Source of the DNA: Streptomyces caelestis
GTDB lineage: Bacteria; Actinomycetota; Actinomycetes; Streptomycetales; Streptomycetaceae
Length of the DNA: 64,000 nt
Assembly (NCBI RefSeq): GCF_014205255.1
Contig: NZ_JACHNE010000001.1
Span: 7,936,001-8,000,000, forward strand
Direction of reading: 5' to 3'
Positions 43,288-53,203 of the stretch are shown one piece after another. A program made the translations under genes and the position numbers. Position 1 is the stretch's first letter. Every line of letters starts with the position of its first letter. The notes beneath the pieces are model-generated. The model had not been told where the DNA came from. It searched no databases and was given only the letters and a program-made list of their open reading frames with translations.

Positions 43288-44439
43288 GTGCGAGTGGGAC
43301 TGCTGACCCGGGAGTACCCGCCGGATGTGTACGGCGGTGCAGGTGTCCACGTGGAGTTCCTCGCCCGGGAGCTCAGATCGCTGGTCGACCTGGACGTGCA
43401 CTGCTGGGGCGAGGGCCGCGCCGACGGCGTGCTGCGCCACCGGCCCTGGTCCGCGCTCGACGGCGCCAACGACGCGCTGCGCACCTTCTCCGTCGACCTG
43501 GCCATGGCCGCCGCCCTCGAAGGGCGCGAGCTGGTCCACTCCCACACCTGGTACGCCAACCTCGGCGGCCACCTCGCCAAGCTGCTCTACGGCATCCCGC
43601 ACGTGATGACCGCGCACTCCCTGGAGCCACTGCGCCCCTGGAAGGCCGAGCAGCTCGGCGGCGGCTACGAGCTGTCGAGCTGGGCCGAGCGCACCGCGAT
43701 CGAGGCCGCCGACGCGGTGATCGCCGTCTCCGGCGCCATGCGCGAGGACATCCTCGGCTGCTACCCGGCCCTGGACCCGGACAAGGTGCACGTCGTGCAC
43801 AACGGCATCGACACGAGCCTGTACCGGCCCGACCACGGCACCGACGCCCTGGAGCGGATCGGCCTCGACCGCTCCCGCCCGTACGTGCTGTTCGTCGGCC
43901 GCATCACCCGCCAGAAGGGAGTGCCCCACCTGCTGCGCGCGGTGCGGGACATCGATCCGGCCACGCAGGTCGTGCTGTGCGCGGGCGCACCGGACACGCC
44001 GGAGATCGACCAGGAGTTCCGCGAGCTGTTCGGGGAGCTGAGCCGGGTCCGTGACGGCGTGTTCTGGATTCCGAAGATGCTGCCGCGCCCCGAGGTGATC
44101 CAGCTCCTGACACACGCCGCGCTGTTCGTCTGCCCCTCGGTCTACGAGCCGCTCGGCATCGTGAACCTGGAGGCGATGGCCTGCGGCACGCCCGTGGTGG
44201 CGTCGGCGGTCGGCGGCATCCCCGAGGTCGTGGACGACGGCAGGACGGGTCTGCTCGTCCCGGCCGGCGACGGCTTCGAGGCGGGGCTCGCCCGGGCCAT
44301 GGACTCCGTCCTGAGCGATCCGGAGGCCGCCCGGCGGATGGGCGAGGCCGGGCGGGAACGCGCGGTCGGCGAGTTCGGCTGGGACGCGGTGGCCCGCCGC
44401 ACGGTACGGCTCTACGAGAAGATCGTGAAACAGGCTTAG
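43288..44439 (+). CDS. glgA: Glycogen synthase / alpha-maltose-1-phosphate synthase type glycosyltransferase
   Basis: 383 residues, the short actinobacterial form (GT4-like). LTREYPPDVYGGAGVHVE at the start, HSHTWYANLGGHL, LFVGRITRQKG and the E-x7-E region PSVYEPLGIVNLEAMACG. In mycobacteria the orthologue (GlgM) makes maltose 1-phosphate from ADP-glucose rather than long glucan. GTG at 43288 follows GGGAG; TTG at 43282 is the alternative. glgC follows. Confidence 0.88.
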   Translation: MRVGLLTREYPPDVYGGAGVHVEFLARELRSLVDLDVHCWGEGRADGVLRHRPWSALDGANDALRTFSVDLAMAAALEGRELVHSHTWYANLGGHLAKLLYGIPHVMTAHSLEPLRPWKAEQLGGGYELSSWAERTAIEAADAVIAVSGAMREDILGCYPALDPDKVHVVHNGIDTSLYRPDHGTDALERIGLDRSRPYVLFVGRITRQKGVPHLLRAVRDIDPATQVVLCAGAPDTPEIDQEFRELFGELSRVRDGVFWIPKMLPRPEVIQLLTHAALFVCPSVYEPLGIVNLEAMACGTPVVASAVGGIPEVVDDGRTGLLVPAGDGFEAGLARAMDSVLSDPEAARRMGEAGRERAVGEFGWDAVARRTVRLYEKIVKQA

Positions 44440-44490
44440 TACGAGCTACTCGGGGGCAGGCATCCGGAAATCGGCGTGAGGGGAGCGGCC

Positions 44491-45711
44491 ATGCGTCGTG
44501 GTGGTCCATCGGTCCTGGGAATCGTGCTGGCCGGCGGAGAGGGCAAGCGTCTGATGCCTCTGACCGCGGACCGGGCGAAACCCGCGGTGACCTTCGGCGG
44601 TACGTACCGCCTGGTCGACTTCGTCCTGTCCAACTTGGTGAACGCCGACGTCCTGCGCATCTGCGTCCTGACGCAGTACAAGTCGCACTCCTTGGACCGG
44701 CACATCACCACCACGTGGCGGATGTCGAGCCTGCTCGGCAACTACGTCACACCCGTGCCCGCCCAGCAGCGCCTGGGCCCGCGCTGGTACCTGGGCAGCG
44801 CCGACGCGATCCTCCAGTCGCTGAACCTGATCTACGACGAGCGCCCCGAGTACGTCGCCGTCTTCGGCGCCGACCACGTCTACCGCATGGACCCCCGCCA
44901 GATGCTCACCCAGCACATCGACAGCGGCGCGGGCGTCACGGTGGCCGGGATCCGGGTGCCGCGCAGCGAGTCCTCGGCGTTCGGTGTGATCACGCCCGGT
45001 TCGGACGGCCAGACGGTGGAGCGCTTCCTGGAGAAGCCGGCGGACCCGCCCGGTTTGGCGGACGACCCCGAGATGGTCTTCGCCTCCATGGGCAACTACA
45101 TCTTCACCACGAAGGCCCTCATCGAGGCGCTCCAGCGGGACGCGGAGGAGGAGCACTCCGTGCACGACATGGGCGGCTCGATCCTGCCCCAGCTCACCGA
45201 CCGGGGCGAGGCCGCGCTGTACGACTTCAGCGCCAACCACGTGCCCGGCGAGACCACCCGCGACCAGGGCTACTGGCGGGACGTCGGCACGCTGGACGCC
45301 TACTACGAGGCGCACATGGACCTGATCGCCGAGCGCCCGGCCTTCAACCTGTACAACCGCAGCTGGCCCATCTACACGCACTCGTACCAGCTCTCGCCGG
45401 CCCGATTCAACGCCGGCGGCATCGCCAGCGAGTCCATCATCAGCGCCGGCTGCCTCATCCGCGGACAGGTCACGCGGTCCGTGCTGTCGCCGGGTGTGGT
45501 GGTCGACCCGGGGGCCGTCGTGCAGGGGTCGGTGCTGCACGACAACGTGCACATCGGCCGGGGCGCGGTGGTGCGCGGTGCCGTGCTCGACAAGAACGTC
45601 GAGGTGCCGCCGGGCGCGACGATCGGCGTCAACCCGGAGCGCGACGCGGAGCTGTACACGGTGTCCAAGGGCGGCGTCATCGCCCTTGGTAAGGGGCAGC
45701 TGGTCACCTGA
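44491..45711 (+). CDS. glgC: Glucose-1-phosphate adenylyltransferase
   Basis: 406 residues. It makes ADP-glucose for GlgA. VLAGGEGKRLMPLTADRAKP is the nucleotide loop; FGADHVYRMD carries the metal-binding Asp, and RFLEKPADPP the glucose-phosphate Lys. A left-handed beta-helix C-terminus is present (GVVVDPGAVVQGSVLHDNVH). The ATG at 44491 has GGGGAG upstream. Next to glgA, as in other streptomycetes. Confidence 0.95.
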   Translation: MRRGGPSVLGIVLAGGEGKRLMPLTADRAKPAVTFGGTYRLVDFVLSNLVNADVLRICVLTQYKSHSLDRHITTTWRMSSLLGNYVTPVPAQQRLGPRWYLGSADAILQSLNLIYDERPEYVAVFGADHVYRMDPRQMLTQHIDSGAGVTVAGIRVPRSESSAFGVITPGSDGQTVERFLEKPADPPGLADDPEMVFASMGNYIFTTKALIEALQRDAEEEHSVHDMGGSILPQLTDRGEAALYDFSANHVPGETTRDQGYWRDVGTLDAYYEAHMDLIAERPAFNLYNRSWPIYTHSYQLSPARFNAGGIASESIISAGCLIRGQVTRSVLSPGVVVDPGAVVQGSVLHDNVHIGRGAVVRGAVLDKNVEVPPGATIGVNPERDAELYTVSKGGVIALGKGQLVT

Positions 45712-45831
45712 GGAGAGCGGCTGCGGCGGCTGAGGACAGCGCACCGGGCGCTGATCCATGACGCCTCCCGGGTGACTCCCACGGAGTGCCCGGCGCCGCA
45801 ACCTGTGCTGGACTGACCACAGATGCACCAT

Positions 45832-45861
45832 AAGTCCCGCCCCTTTCCCGGGGCGGGACTT
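45832..45861. terminator. Intrinsic hairpin after glgC
   Basis: Perfect 12-base arms AAGTCCCGCCCC and GGGGCGGGACTT with a 6-base loop. It lies in the 248-base gap before the acyltransferase gene, whose promoter must be downstream of it. Confidence 0.75.
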
Positions 45862-45959
45862 AATGTGCTGTTAACTGTGCGTAGCATGATCGTGCTTGAC
45901 CGTAATCGGCCGGGGGCGATTGACTGCTGGCCCACCCATCGTCGACGCGAGGCAAGCCC

Positions 45960-47303
45960 TTGACTGCTGACCTGCTCGCTCCTCTCGACCTGGCGTTCTG
46001 GAACATCGAGTCCGCGGACCACCCGATGCACCTCGGCGCGCTCGGGATCTTCTCGGCCCACTCGCCCGCCGCCGGCGCCCACGCGGCGGACCTGCTCGCG
46101 GCCCGCGCCGCCGGCGTGCCCGGACTGCGGATGCGGATCCGCAACGTGTGGCAGCCGCTGCCCGACGCGCTGCGCCGGCCCCTCGCCTTCGGCGGCGCGG
46201 AGCGCGAGCCCGACCCGGACTTCGACCCTCTGAACCATGTGCGGCTGCACGCGCCGACCGCCGATTTCCACTCGGTCGCGGGCCGGCTCATGGGACGGCC
46301 GCTGGAGCGGGGACGGCCGCCGTGGGAGGCGCATGTGCTGCCCGGCGAGGACGGGGTCTCCTTCGCGGTGCTGTTCAAGTTCCACCACGCCCTGGCCGAC
46401 GGGCTGCGAGCGCTGACCCTCGCCGCGGGCGTCATGGACCCGATGGACATGCCCGCGCCCCGGCCCCGCCCCGCCGAGCCCCCGCGCGGTCTGCTGCCGG
46501 ACGTGCGCGACCTGCCCGGCATGCTGCGCGGCGCCCTGTCCGACGTGGGCCAGGCCCTGGACATCGGCGCCTCCGTCGCCCGTTCCTCCCTCGACGTGCG
46601 CTCCACCCCCGCGCTCACCTGCGAGCCGAGCGGCACCCGACGCACCGCCGGAGTGCTGCTCGACCTCGACGACGTGCACCGCGTCCGCAAGACCGTCGGC
46701 GGCACCGTCAACGACGTCCTGATCGCGGTCGTCGCGGGCGCGCTGCGCCGGTGGCTCGACGAGCGCGGCGACGGCAGCGAGGACGTCGCGCCCCGCGCCC
46801 TGATCCCCGTCTCCAAGCGCCGCCCGCGCACCGCGTACCCGCAGGGCAACCGGCTCTCCGGCTACCTGATACGGCTTCCGGTGGACGACCCGGACCCGCT
46901 GGCCCGCCTCGCCTCGGTCCGCACCGCCATGGACCGCAACAAGGACGCCGGCCCCAACCGGGGCGCGGGCGCCGTCGCTCTGCTCGCCGACCACGTCCCG
47001 GCCCTGGCCCACCGGCTGGGCGGACCGCTGGTCGGCCAGGCGGCCCGGCTCTGGTTCGACATCCTGGTCACCAGCGTGCCCCTGCCCAGCCTCGGCCTGA
47101 AGCTGGGCGGCAACCCGCTCACCGCCGTCTTCCCGTTCGCCCCGCTGGCCCCCGGCCACTCCGTGGCGGTGGCGGTGTCGACGTACCGGGGGGGCGTGCA
47201 CTACGGGCTCGTCGCCGACGGCAGGGCCGTGCCGGACCTCGACCGGCTCGCGGCGGCCGTCTCGGAGGAGGTGCGCACTCTGATCAAGGCCTGCCGGCCC
47301 TGA
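45960..47303 (+). CDS. Wax-ester synthase/diacylglycerol acyltransferase (WS/DGAT)
   Basis: 447 residues, family length. HHALADG near residue 142 is the catalytic HHxxxDG motif; PLERGRPPWEAHV and GTVNDVLIAVVAGALR are the other conserved blocks. It transfers an acyl group from acyl-CoA to diacylglycerol or an alcohol, giving storage triacylglycerol. TTG start with only a weak ribosome site (GAGG). Its placement after glgA-glgC puts carbon and lipid storage side by side. Confidence 0.9.
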   Translation: MTADLLAPLDLAFWNIESADHPMHLGALGIFSAHSPAAGAHAADLLAARAAGVPGLRMRIRNVWQPLPDALRRPLAFGGAEREPDPDFDPLNHVRLHAPTADFHSVAGRLMGRPLERGRPPWEAHVLPGEDGVSFAVLFKFHHALADGLRALTLAAGVMDPMDMPAPRPRPAEPPRGLLPDVRDLPGMLRGALSDVGQALDIGASVARSSLDVRSTPALTCEPSGTRRTAGVLLDLDDVHRVRKTVGGTVNDVLIAVVAGALRRWLDERGDGSEDVAPRALIPVSKRRPRTAYPQGNRLSGYLIRLPVDDPDPLARLASVRTAMDRNKDAGPNRGAGAVALLADHVPALAHRLGGPLVGQAARLWFDILVTSVPLPSLGLKLGGNPLTAVFPFAPLAPGHSVAVAVSTYRGGVHYGLVADGRAVPDLDRLAAAVSEEVRTLIKACRP

Positions 47304-47407
47304 ATCGCCCGGGTTTGGCGGTGCGGCCCGCTGCTCCGTAAAATTCGCCCTTCGAAAGCGGGCGCGACCGGCGCGCCACCACGGCACAGCAGGGAACGAC
47401 AGCGGCG

Positions 47408-48910
47408 ATGACGGTGACAGAGGACGGCCCGCAGGCCATGGACGAGGCGAGCGGGCTCTCGTACGGACCCGGCATCGACCCGGAGCGGCTGGCCGTCTGC
47501 CTCAGCGTGCTCGAGGAACTCGACAAGCTGGAGATCGACCACCCGGACGCCGTCGCCGTGCGCCGGGCCACCGCGGGCGTCTACCGCACGGTCAAGCAGC
47601 GCCGCCGCCAGGAGCGCCGGGCCGCCAAGACCGCCCACGACAAGGCGGTCACGGAGGCCACGGCGACCGGCTCCGCCCAGCGCATCGACGACGAGACCGA
47701 GGGCCTGCTGCCGTCGTCGGCCACCGAGGAGGGCAGGATCGCGGGGATACTCCAGCGCCCGCGCTCCTGCTACACCTGCAAGACCCGGTACGTGGAAGTC
47801 GACTACTTCTACCACCAGCTCTGTCCCGACTGCGCCGCCATGAACCGCGCCAAGCGCGACGTCCGTGCCGACCTCACCGGCAAGCGCGCCCTGCTCACCG
47901 GCGGCCGCGCCAAGATCGGCATGTACATCGCGCTCCGGCTGCTGCGCGACGGCGCGCACACCACGATCACCACGCGCTTCCCGAAGGACGCCATCCGCCG
48001 CTTCAAGGCGATGGACGATTCGGCGGACTGGATCCACCGCCTGGAGGTCGTCGGCATCGACCTGCGCGACCCGGCCCAGGCCGTGGCCCTCGCGGAGCAG
48101 GTCGCCGAGGCGGGCCCGCTCGACATCCTCGTCAACAACGCGACCCAGACCGTACGCCGGCTGCCCTCCGCCTACGCCGCGCTGGTCGAGGGCGAGAGCG
48201 CCCCGCTGCCCGCCGGTGAACTCCCCGCCCACCACGTCATCGGCGCCTTCAACTCCGGCGCGGTCGACGGCCTGGCCGCGCTGCCCCTGGGCACCAGCGG
48301 CCTCGACGCCCAACAGGTCGCCGACCTCGCCCTGGTGGCGGGCAACGCCAGCGTCGAGCGGCACCTCGACGGCACGGCGATCGACGCGGGCGGCCTTGTC
48401 CCGGACGTCGTGGACAGCAACACCTGGGTGCAGACGATCGAACAGATCTCGCCGGTGGAGCTGCTGGAGACCCAGCTGTGCAACTACACGGCGCCGTTCA
48501 TCCTGATCAGCCGGCTCCGCCCGGTCATGGCCGAGGCCGCGAGGAAGGCGGCGAGCGGACGCGCGTACGTCGTGAACGTCTCGGCGATGGAGGGCGTGTT
48601 CGGACGCGGCTACAAGGGGGCGGGACACCCGAACACGAACGCCGCCAAGGCCGCGATGAACATGGTCACGCGGACCAGCGCGCAGGAGATGTTCCAGACC
48701 GACGGGATTCTGATGACCTCGGTCGACACGGGGTGGATCACGGACGAGCGGCCTCATTACGACAAGTTGCGGCTTGCGGAGGCCGGGTTCCACGCGCCGC
48801 TGGACCTGGTCGACGGTGCGGCCCGGGTGTACGACCCGATCGTGCGGGGTGAGGCGGGGGAGGACCTGTACGGGGTCTTTCTGAAGGACTACGCGCCGGG
48901 GAAGTGGTAG
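47408..48910 (+). CDS. Large SDR-family oxidoreductase with an N-terminal zinc-ribbon segment
   Basis: 500 residues, twice a normal SDR. Residues 1-120 are helical and charged; a ribbon-like CYTCKTRYVEVDYFYHQLC...C pattern follows at about 122-143. The SDR fold then starts with LLTGGRAKIGMYIALRLL and includes LVNNATQTVRR, YVVNVSAMEGVF and HPNTNAAKAAMN, where Asn replaces the usual Tyr of YxxxK. A long insert (about 255-360) splits the domain. The type occurs widely in actinomycetes; substrate unknown. Confidence 0.85.
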   Translation: MTVTEDGPQAMDEASGLSYGPGIDPERLAVCLSVLEELDKLEIDHPDAVAVRRATAGVYRTVKQRRRQERRAAKTAHDKAVTEATATGSAQRIDDETEGLLPSSATEEGRIAGILQRPRSCYTCKTRYVEVDYFYHQLCPDCAAMNRAKRDVRADLTGKRALLTGGRAKIGMYIALRLLRDGAHTTITTRFPKDAIRRFKAMDDSADWIHRLEVVGIDLRDPAQAVALAEQVAEAGPLDILVNNATQTVRRLPSAYAALVEGESAPLPAGELPAHHVIGAFNSGAVDGLAALPLGTSGLDAQQVADLALVAGNASVERHLDGTAIDAGGLVPDVVDSNTWVQTIEQISPVELLETQLCNYTAPFILISRLRPVMAEAARKAASGRAYVVNVSAMEGVFGRGYKGAGHPNTNAAKAAMNMVTRTSAQEMFQTDGILMTSVDTGWITDERPHYDKLRLAEAGFHAPLDLVDGAARVYDPIVRGEAGEDLYGVFLKDYAPGKW

Positions 48911-49294
48911 GAGCGGCGTGAACCGCGCAGCCGTCTGGAAGTCGCCGGTGCGGGCTTACACCGTTCGAGTGATCCGCAAAACGTCCTTTCCTCTGGCAAA
49001 TCGGTGCGTAAACCCGAGTTGAACACGGGATGACGCGCGATCGTTACCGGTAGTTTTCAGCCCCATCGAGCGGGGGGCCGCTCATTTGGTTAATCTGAGG
49101 CGGACGGACAGCAGGACGGGATCCACACCCACGGTCCGTCATGGGACAAGCCGGTACACCACGGCCTGCGCTCCCGCGAGTTACCGGCGCCACCGCGTCC
49201 GAACTGCATTTGGCATCAGACCCGAGCGGGCGGCAGGCGCAGAGCAGGACCGGCGCACACGTCCCGAGGGTGACCGACACATAAGGAGTGCGCG
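48911..49294. other. 384-base intergenic region
   Basis: No convincing gene. An AT-richer patch near 49040-49095 (GTAGTTTTCAG, TTTGGTTAATC) could hold the promoter of the 57-residue gene. AAGGAG lies 9 bases before its GTG. Confidence 0.4.
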
Positions 49295-49468
49295 GTGACA
49301 CCGGAGAAGACGAATCGCGAGCAACGCCCCAAGGAACGCACCGAGCGTAAGGGCCATCGGTCCGACGAGCTCGGCAGCCTCGACGTGTGGGCCCGGTCGG
49401 CCCCGATCCGCCTCGCGGGCTACGAGGAGGACCTCGCCGAGCCCCACATCCTGCCCAGCGTGGACTGA
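49295..49468 (+). CDS. Conserved-looking 57-residue protein
   Basis: GTG start preceded by AAGGAG. A basic N-terminal third (KTNREQRPKERTERKGH) precedes SLDVWARSAPIRLAGYEED and an acidic Pro-containing end. The strong ribosome site and biased composition support a real gene. No signal peptide. Function unknown. Confidence 0.65.
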   Translation: MTPEKTNREQRPKERTERKGHRSDELGSLDVWARSAPIRLAGYEEDLAEPHILPSVD

Positions 49469-49524
49469 CCGGGCGCCGCCTCCTCCGCGATCGTCGAGCG
49501 CATGGGCGTGCCAGACTCCCGTCC

Positions 49525-50007
49525 ATGCTGATCAGGGAAGCAACGGCTGACGACTGGCCGCGCATCTGGCCGTTCTGGCACCGTATCGTCGCCGCGGGCG
49601 AGACCTACGCATGGGACCCGGGCACCTCCGAGGAGGAGGCCCGGGTCCTGTGGATGAATCCGGCGAAACGCGTCTACGTCGTCGAGGACGACAGCGGCGG
49701 TGTCGTCGCCTCCGCCTACCTCACCCCCAACTACGGCGGCCCCGCCGCCCGCATCGCCAACGCCGGCTTCATGGTCGACCCGGACCAGGGCGGCCGGGGC
49801 TACGGCCGGGCCCTCGCCGAACACCTCCTGACCGAGGCCAGGGCCGCCGGCTACCGGGGCATGGTGTTCAACGCCGTCGTCGAGACCAACCCGGCCGTGA
49901 AGCTGTGGACCTCCCTCGGCTTCACCATCCTCGGCACCGTCCCCGACGCGTTCGAGCACCCCCGGCACGGCCTCGTCGGACTGCACATCATGCACCGGGC
50001 GCTCTGA
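49525..50007 (+). CDS. GNAT-family N-acetyltransferase
   Basis: 160 residues, complete GNAT fold: MLIREATADDWPRIW start, NAGFMVDPDQGGRGYGRALA acetyl-CoA loop (Q-x-x-G-x-G type), VVETNPAVKLWTSLGF end. The ATG at 49525 starts the conserved fold although its ribosome site is weak. The substrate is unknown; some relatives acetylate phosphinothricin or Met sulfoximine. Confidence 0.88.
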   Translation: MLIREATADDWPRIWPFWHRIVAAGETYAWDPGTSEEEARVLWMNPAKRVYVVEDDSGGVVASAYLTPNYGGPAARIANAGFMVDPDQGGRGYGRALAEHLLTEARAAGYRGMVFNAVVETNPAVKLWTSLGFTILGTVPDAFEHPRHGLVGLHIMHRAL

Positions 50008-50034
50008 AGCAGCCAGAGGTCATGACCGGGGCCG

Positions 50035-50454
50035 TCAGGGACGGACGTACGGCCGCGTCATGATCTCCATGTTGTGGCCGTCCGGGTCGTCGAAGTAGGC
50101 GCCGCGGCCGCCGAAGAGGTCGTTGACCCGGCCGGGCTGGGTGTGGCTCGGGTCGGCGTAGTAGGTGACCCCCAGCGCCTCCAGCCGGGCGATCATGGTG
50201 TCGAACTGCTCCTCGGGCACGAGGAACGCGTAGTGCTGCCCTTGGATCGGCTCGTCGCGCTTCTCGTAGTAGTCGAGGGTCACGCCGTTGCCCAGGTCGA
50301 CGGGCAGGAACGGCCCGAACGGGGCGCCCACCCTCAGGCCCAGGACCGCCGCCAGGAACTCCGCCGACAGCCAGCGGTCCGAGGCGAAGACGGCGGTGTG
50401 GTCGAGGCGGGCGACGGTGGACGGGAGTTCGGGTGCGTGCTGTGCGTGGGACAT
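50035..50454 (-). CDS. VOC-family (glyoxalase-like) protein
   Basis: 139 residues, one VOC unit pair: RLDHTAVFASD, HYAFLVPEEQFD and AYFDDPDGHNMEIMTR with the terminal Glu ligand. Related proteins are glyoxalase-like or antibiotic-binding. Convergent with the GNAT gene. Confidence 0.85.
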   Translation of the reverse strand: MSHAQHAPELPSTVARLDHTAVFASDRWLSAEFLAAVLGLRVGAPFGPFLPVDLGNGVTLDYYEKRDEPIQGQHYAFLVPEEQFDTMIARLEALGVTYYADPSHTQPGRVNDLFGGRGAYFDDPDGHNMEIMTRPYVRP

Positions 50455-50663
50455 GGGTTGAATCGTCTCCGGGTTCCGGGATCCGTGGTGAAGCGCCGCA
50501 GCGGCGCGAGGGGATGAGGAAACACGGAGACGGGAGGCGGGGCTCGTGCCCTTTCCGGCTCTCGGGCGGGCCCGGGCGGGGTCACCCCCGCCGCGCTCAC
50601 TCCGAGGCCGGGCGCCTCACTCGTGCATGGCCTACGGCCGACCCGGCAGTCACCCGGCCGACT

Positions 50664-52007
50664 CTAGTTCATCGGCGCCGTACGCCGCCACGGATTACGG
50701 TCCTGCAACTGCTCGGCGAGTTCCAGGAGTTGGTACTCCGTGCCGGGGCGTCCGACCAGCTGCACCGCGCAGGGCGCGCCGGAGGGGAGGGTTCCGCAGG
50801 GGACCGACATGGCGGGCCAGCCGGTCAGGTTCCACAGCGGCGTCAAGGGCGAGTGGTTCGTGTTCGCCAGGACGTTGCTCAGCCAGCCCCGTTCGTGCCA
50901 GGGCGCGGCCTTCGGGGAACGGCGGGCGAGCGCGGGCGTGAGCAGCGCGTCGTACTCGGCGAAGAACGGCTCCAGCCGCCGGCGCAGTTGCTCCCGGGCC
51001 GATCCGGAGCGCGCCCTGCCCAGGAAGGGCCGGCCGAGTCTCGCGTGGACCCGGGTGCGCCGGGTCAGCAGACGCTGGTCGAGGTGCTGGGCGTTCGCGG
51101 CGGTGCCGGCCGTCCAGTGGGCCAGTGAGGTCATGGCGAGCGACATCGGATAGGGCGGGTCGGCGCGCCGGACCTGATGGCCCGCCTTCATCAGCACCCC
51201 GGCCGCCTCCCGGGCGGCCGCCGTGTACGGCCGGCTGATGGTGACACCGGCCAGCGGACTGCGCAGCGACACGGCGATCCTGAGGGGGCCGGGCTCGGAG
51301 CGGAGGGCGGGCTCGTCGCCCGCGAGCACCGAGAGCATCAGACGGGCGTCCTGGACGGTCGTGGCGAGCGGTCCGTTCTCCGACAAGCCGAACCAGTCGC
51401 TGTCCCCGGCACCCTTCGGAACCACTCCGTGTCCCGGCTTGATGGTGACCAGGCCGCAGTTGGCGGCCGGTATGCGCAGGGAACCCATGCCGTCGTTGCC
51501 GAGGGCGATCGGCACCATCCCGGCGGCGACCGCGGCGGCACTGCCGCCCGACGAACCGCCCGCCGAGCGCGTCGGGTCCCAGGGGTTGCGGGCGGTGCCC
51601 AGCACGCCGTCCGTCGTGCCGAAGACACACAGCTCGGGCACGTTCGTCAGCCCCACGACCACCGCGCCCGCCGCCCGCAGCCGGGCCACCGTCGCGTGGT
51701 CCCGATCGGCCGGGGTGTCCGGTGTCGCGGCCGAGCCGACGCGGGTGGACTCGCCGCGCACGGCCAGGTTGTCCTTGACGGCCACCGGCACCCCGGCCAG
51801 GGGCAGATGGGCGAAGTCGGCGCGAGCGGCCACCTCGTCGGCCTCGGTCAGCGCCGCCTCGGCGCGCACCGTGCGGAAGGCCCCGACACGGCCGTCGAGC
51901 CGCTCGATCCGGTCGAGGTGCTCGGCGACCACCTCGCGCGGGGTGACCCGCTTCTCACGTACGGCGGCGGATATCTCGGCGGCGGTGCGGCCGGCCCAGG
52001 TGGTCAC
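50664..52007 (-). CDS. Amidase-signature family amidase
   Basis: 447 residues. The Ser-cisSer-Lys triad is visible: PVAVKDNLAV (Lys), SAGGSSGGSAAA (both Ser). It hydrolyses an amide to acid and ammonia; substrate unknown. The GTG at 52007 follows GAGGAG and begins VTTWAGRTAAEIS, a typical amidase N-terminus. The open frame extends much further upstream but that part is not coding. Confidence 0.9.
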   Translation of the reverse strand: MTTWAGRTAAEISAAVREKRVTPREVVAEHLDRIERLDGRVGAFRTVRAEAALTEADEVAARADFAHLPLAGVPVAVKDNLAVRGESTRVGSAATPDTPADRDHATVARLRAAGAVVVGLTNVPELCVFGTTDGVLGTARNPWDPTRSAGGSSGGSAAAVAAGMVPIALGNDGMGSLRIPAANCGLVTIKPGHGVVPKGAGDSDWFGLSENGPLATTVQDARLMLSVLAGDEPALRSEPGPLRIAVSLRSPLAGVTISRPYTAAAREAAGVLMKAGHQVRRADPPYPMSLAMTSLAHWTAGTAANAQHLDQRLLTRRTRVHARLGRPFLGRARSGSAREQLRRRLEPFFAEYDALLTPALARRSPKAAPWHERGWLSNVLANTNHSPLTPLWNLTGWPAMSVPCGTLPSGAPCAVQLVGRPGTEYQLLELAEQLQDRNPWRRTAPMN

Positions 52008-52162
52008 AGAGGCTCCTCGGCGTGCGGGGACGGGCTTACTGGTGAGTACGTAGGGAGAACTGTGCACCGGCCGGGGGCGCACGTCGAGGTCCTGGGCAGG
52101 TCGATGCGCCGTGATGCGCTTCGCGCGCCCCCGGGGGCGCGCCGGTCCCGGGTCTGAGGGGC

Positions 52163-53203
52163 TCAGCGCAGGTGGCGTGCGAAGAAGGCCTCGGTGATGT
52201 CCATCGAGGCCGGCCAGCGCGGCCCGAAGGTGTGTCCCTCGCCGGCGTGGGTGCGCAGTTCGACGTCCTTGCCCGCCTTCTCGAACGCGGCGGCGACCTG
52301 CCGTGACCAGGTGAGGGGACAGGTGCCGTCCGCGGTGCCGTGCTGGATCAGCAGGGGTTCGGTGACACGGTCGAGGTATGTCAGGGGCGACACCGCGCGC
52401 CAGAAGGCCGGGTTCTCCTCCGGGGTGCCGTGCTTCTCCTCGATCTCGGCCACGAGGGGGTCGCCGTCGGGCCGCTGGAAGTGGTCGATGTTCTCCTCGG
52501 GGCGGGCGCTCACCGGCGCGTACGCCACCGCGGCGTCGAACAGTCCGGGCGCCACGACCAGCGTGTTGTACACGACCCCGCCGCCCATCGACCGGCCGAA
52601 CAGGCCGATCCGGTCGCCGTCGATCTCCGGGCGCCCCGAGTCGCGCAGGGCCAGGGCGGCGCCGATGACGTCCTCCGTGTAGCCGAGGCGCAGGTTCACG
52701 TCGTTGTCGGGGTCGTCGTCGGAGCGGGCGTGGTTGCGGTAGTCGGTGTGCAGGACGACGTAGCCGCTGCGGGCCAGGCGGTCCTGCTCCCGCGGCATGC
52801 CCTGGCCGCTGACGTAGACGTCCGGGTCGATGTACCCGTGCGCCAGCACGAGCGCGGGAAACGGGCCCTTTCCCTCCGGGATGTTCATGATCCCCGAGAC
52901 GGTCAGACCGTTCGCCTCGTAGGTGACGGCGTGGCGGGTGTAGGCGGAGGTCCGGTCGAGCACGTCCCCGAGCCGCATCCCGGAGCCGGTGTGCTCGCGC
53001 TGCATCAGGGCCGGGAGGGAGACGGGATCGGCCGGGGTGGGCGTGGGGGAGGACGTCGTGCGAGGTGGCTCGCTCGTGGCCGGGGCCGACCTCGCGGAGG
53101 CCTCGGGCGCGGCTTCGTCCCCACCGCCGGTACAGCCGGTCGCGACGGCCAGCAGCAGTCCGGCGGTGACCCATGCTGTGCCCCGTAGCCGCATAGGGCT
53201 CAT
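52163..53203 (-). CDS. Lipoprotein of the prolyl-oligopeptidase/alpha-beta hydrolase type
   Basis: 346 residues. A lipobox (LLLAVATGC) shows export and anchoring; a Thr/Pro/Ser linker follows. The hydrolase part has LVLAHGYIDP, LFGRSMGGG with the Ser nucleophile, PLLIQHGTADGTC with the Asp, and GEGHTFGP with the His. It acts outside the membrane on peptides or esters. ATG at 53203, with 53191 as an alternative. Confidence 0.88.
   Translation of the reverse strand: MSPMRLRGTAWVTAGLLLAVATGCTGGGDEAAPEASARSAPATSEPPRTTSSPTPTPADPVSLPALMQREHTGSGMRLGDVLDRTSAYTRHAVTYEANGLTVSGIMNIPEGKGPFPALVLAHGYIDPDVYVSGQGMPREQDRLARSGYVVLHTDYRNHARSDDDPDNDVNLRLGYTEDVIGAALALRDSGRPEIDGDRIGLFGRSMGGGVVYNTLVVAPGLFDAAVAYAPVSARPEENIDHFQRPDGDPLVAEIEEKHGTPEENPAFWRAVSPLTYLDRVTEPLLIQHGTADGTCPLTWSRQVAAAFEKAGKDVELRTHAGEGHTFGPRWPASMDITEAFFARHLR

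Noticed and set aside
49086..49298. 70-residue open frame before the small protein
   Set aside because: No ribosome site, and it runs into the better supported GTG start at 49295.
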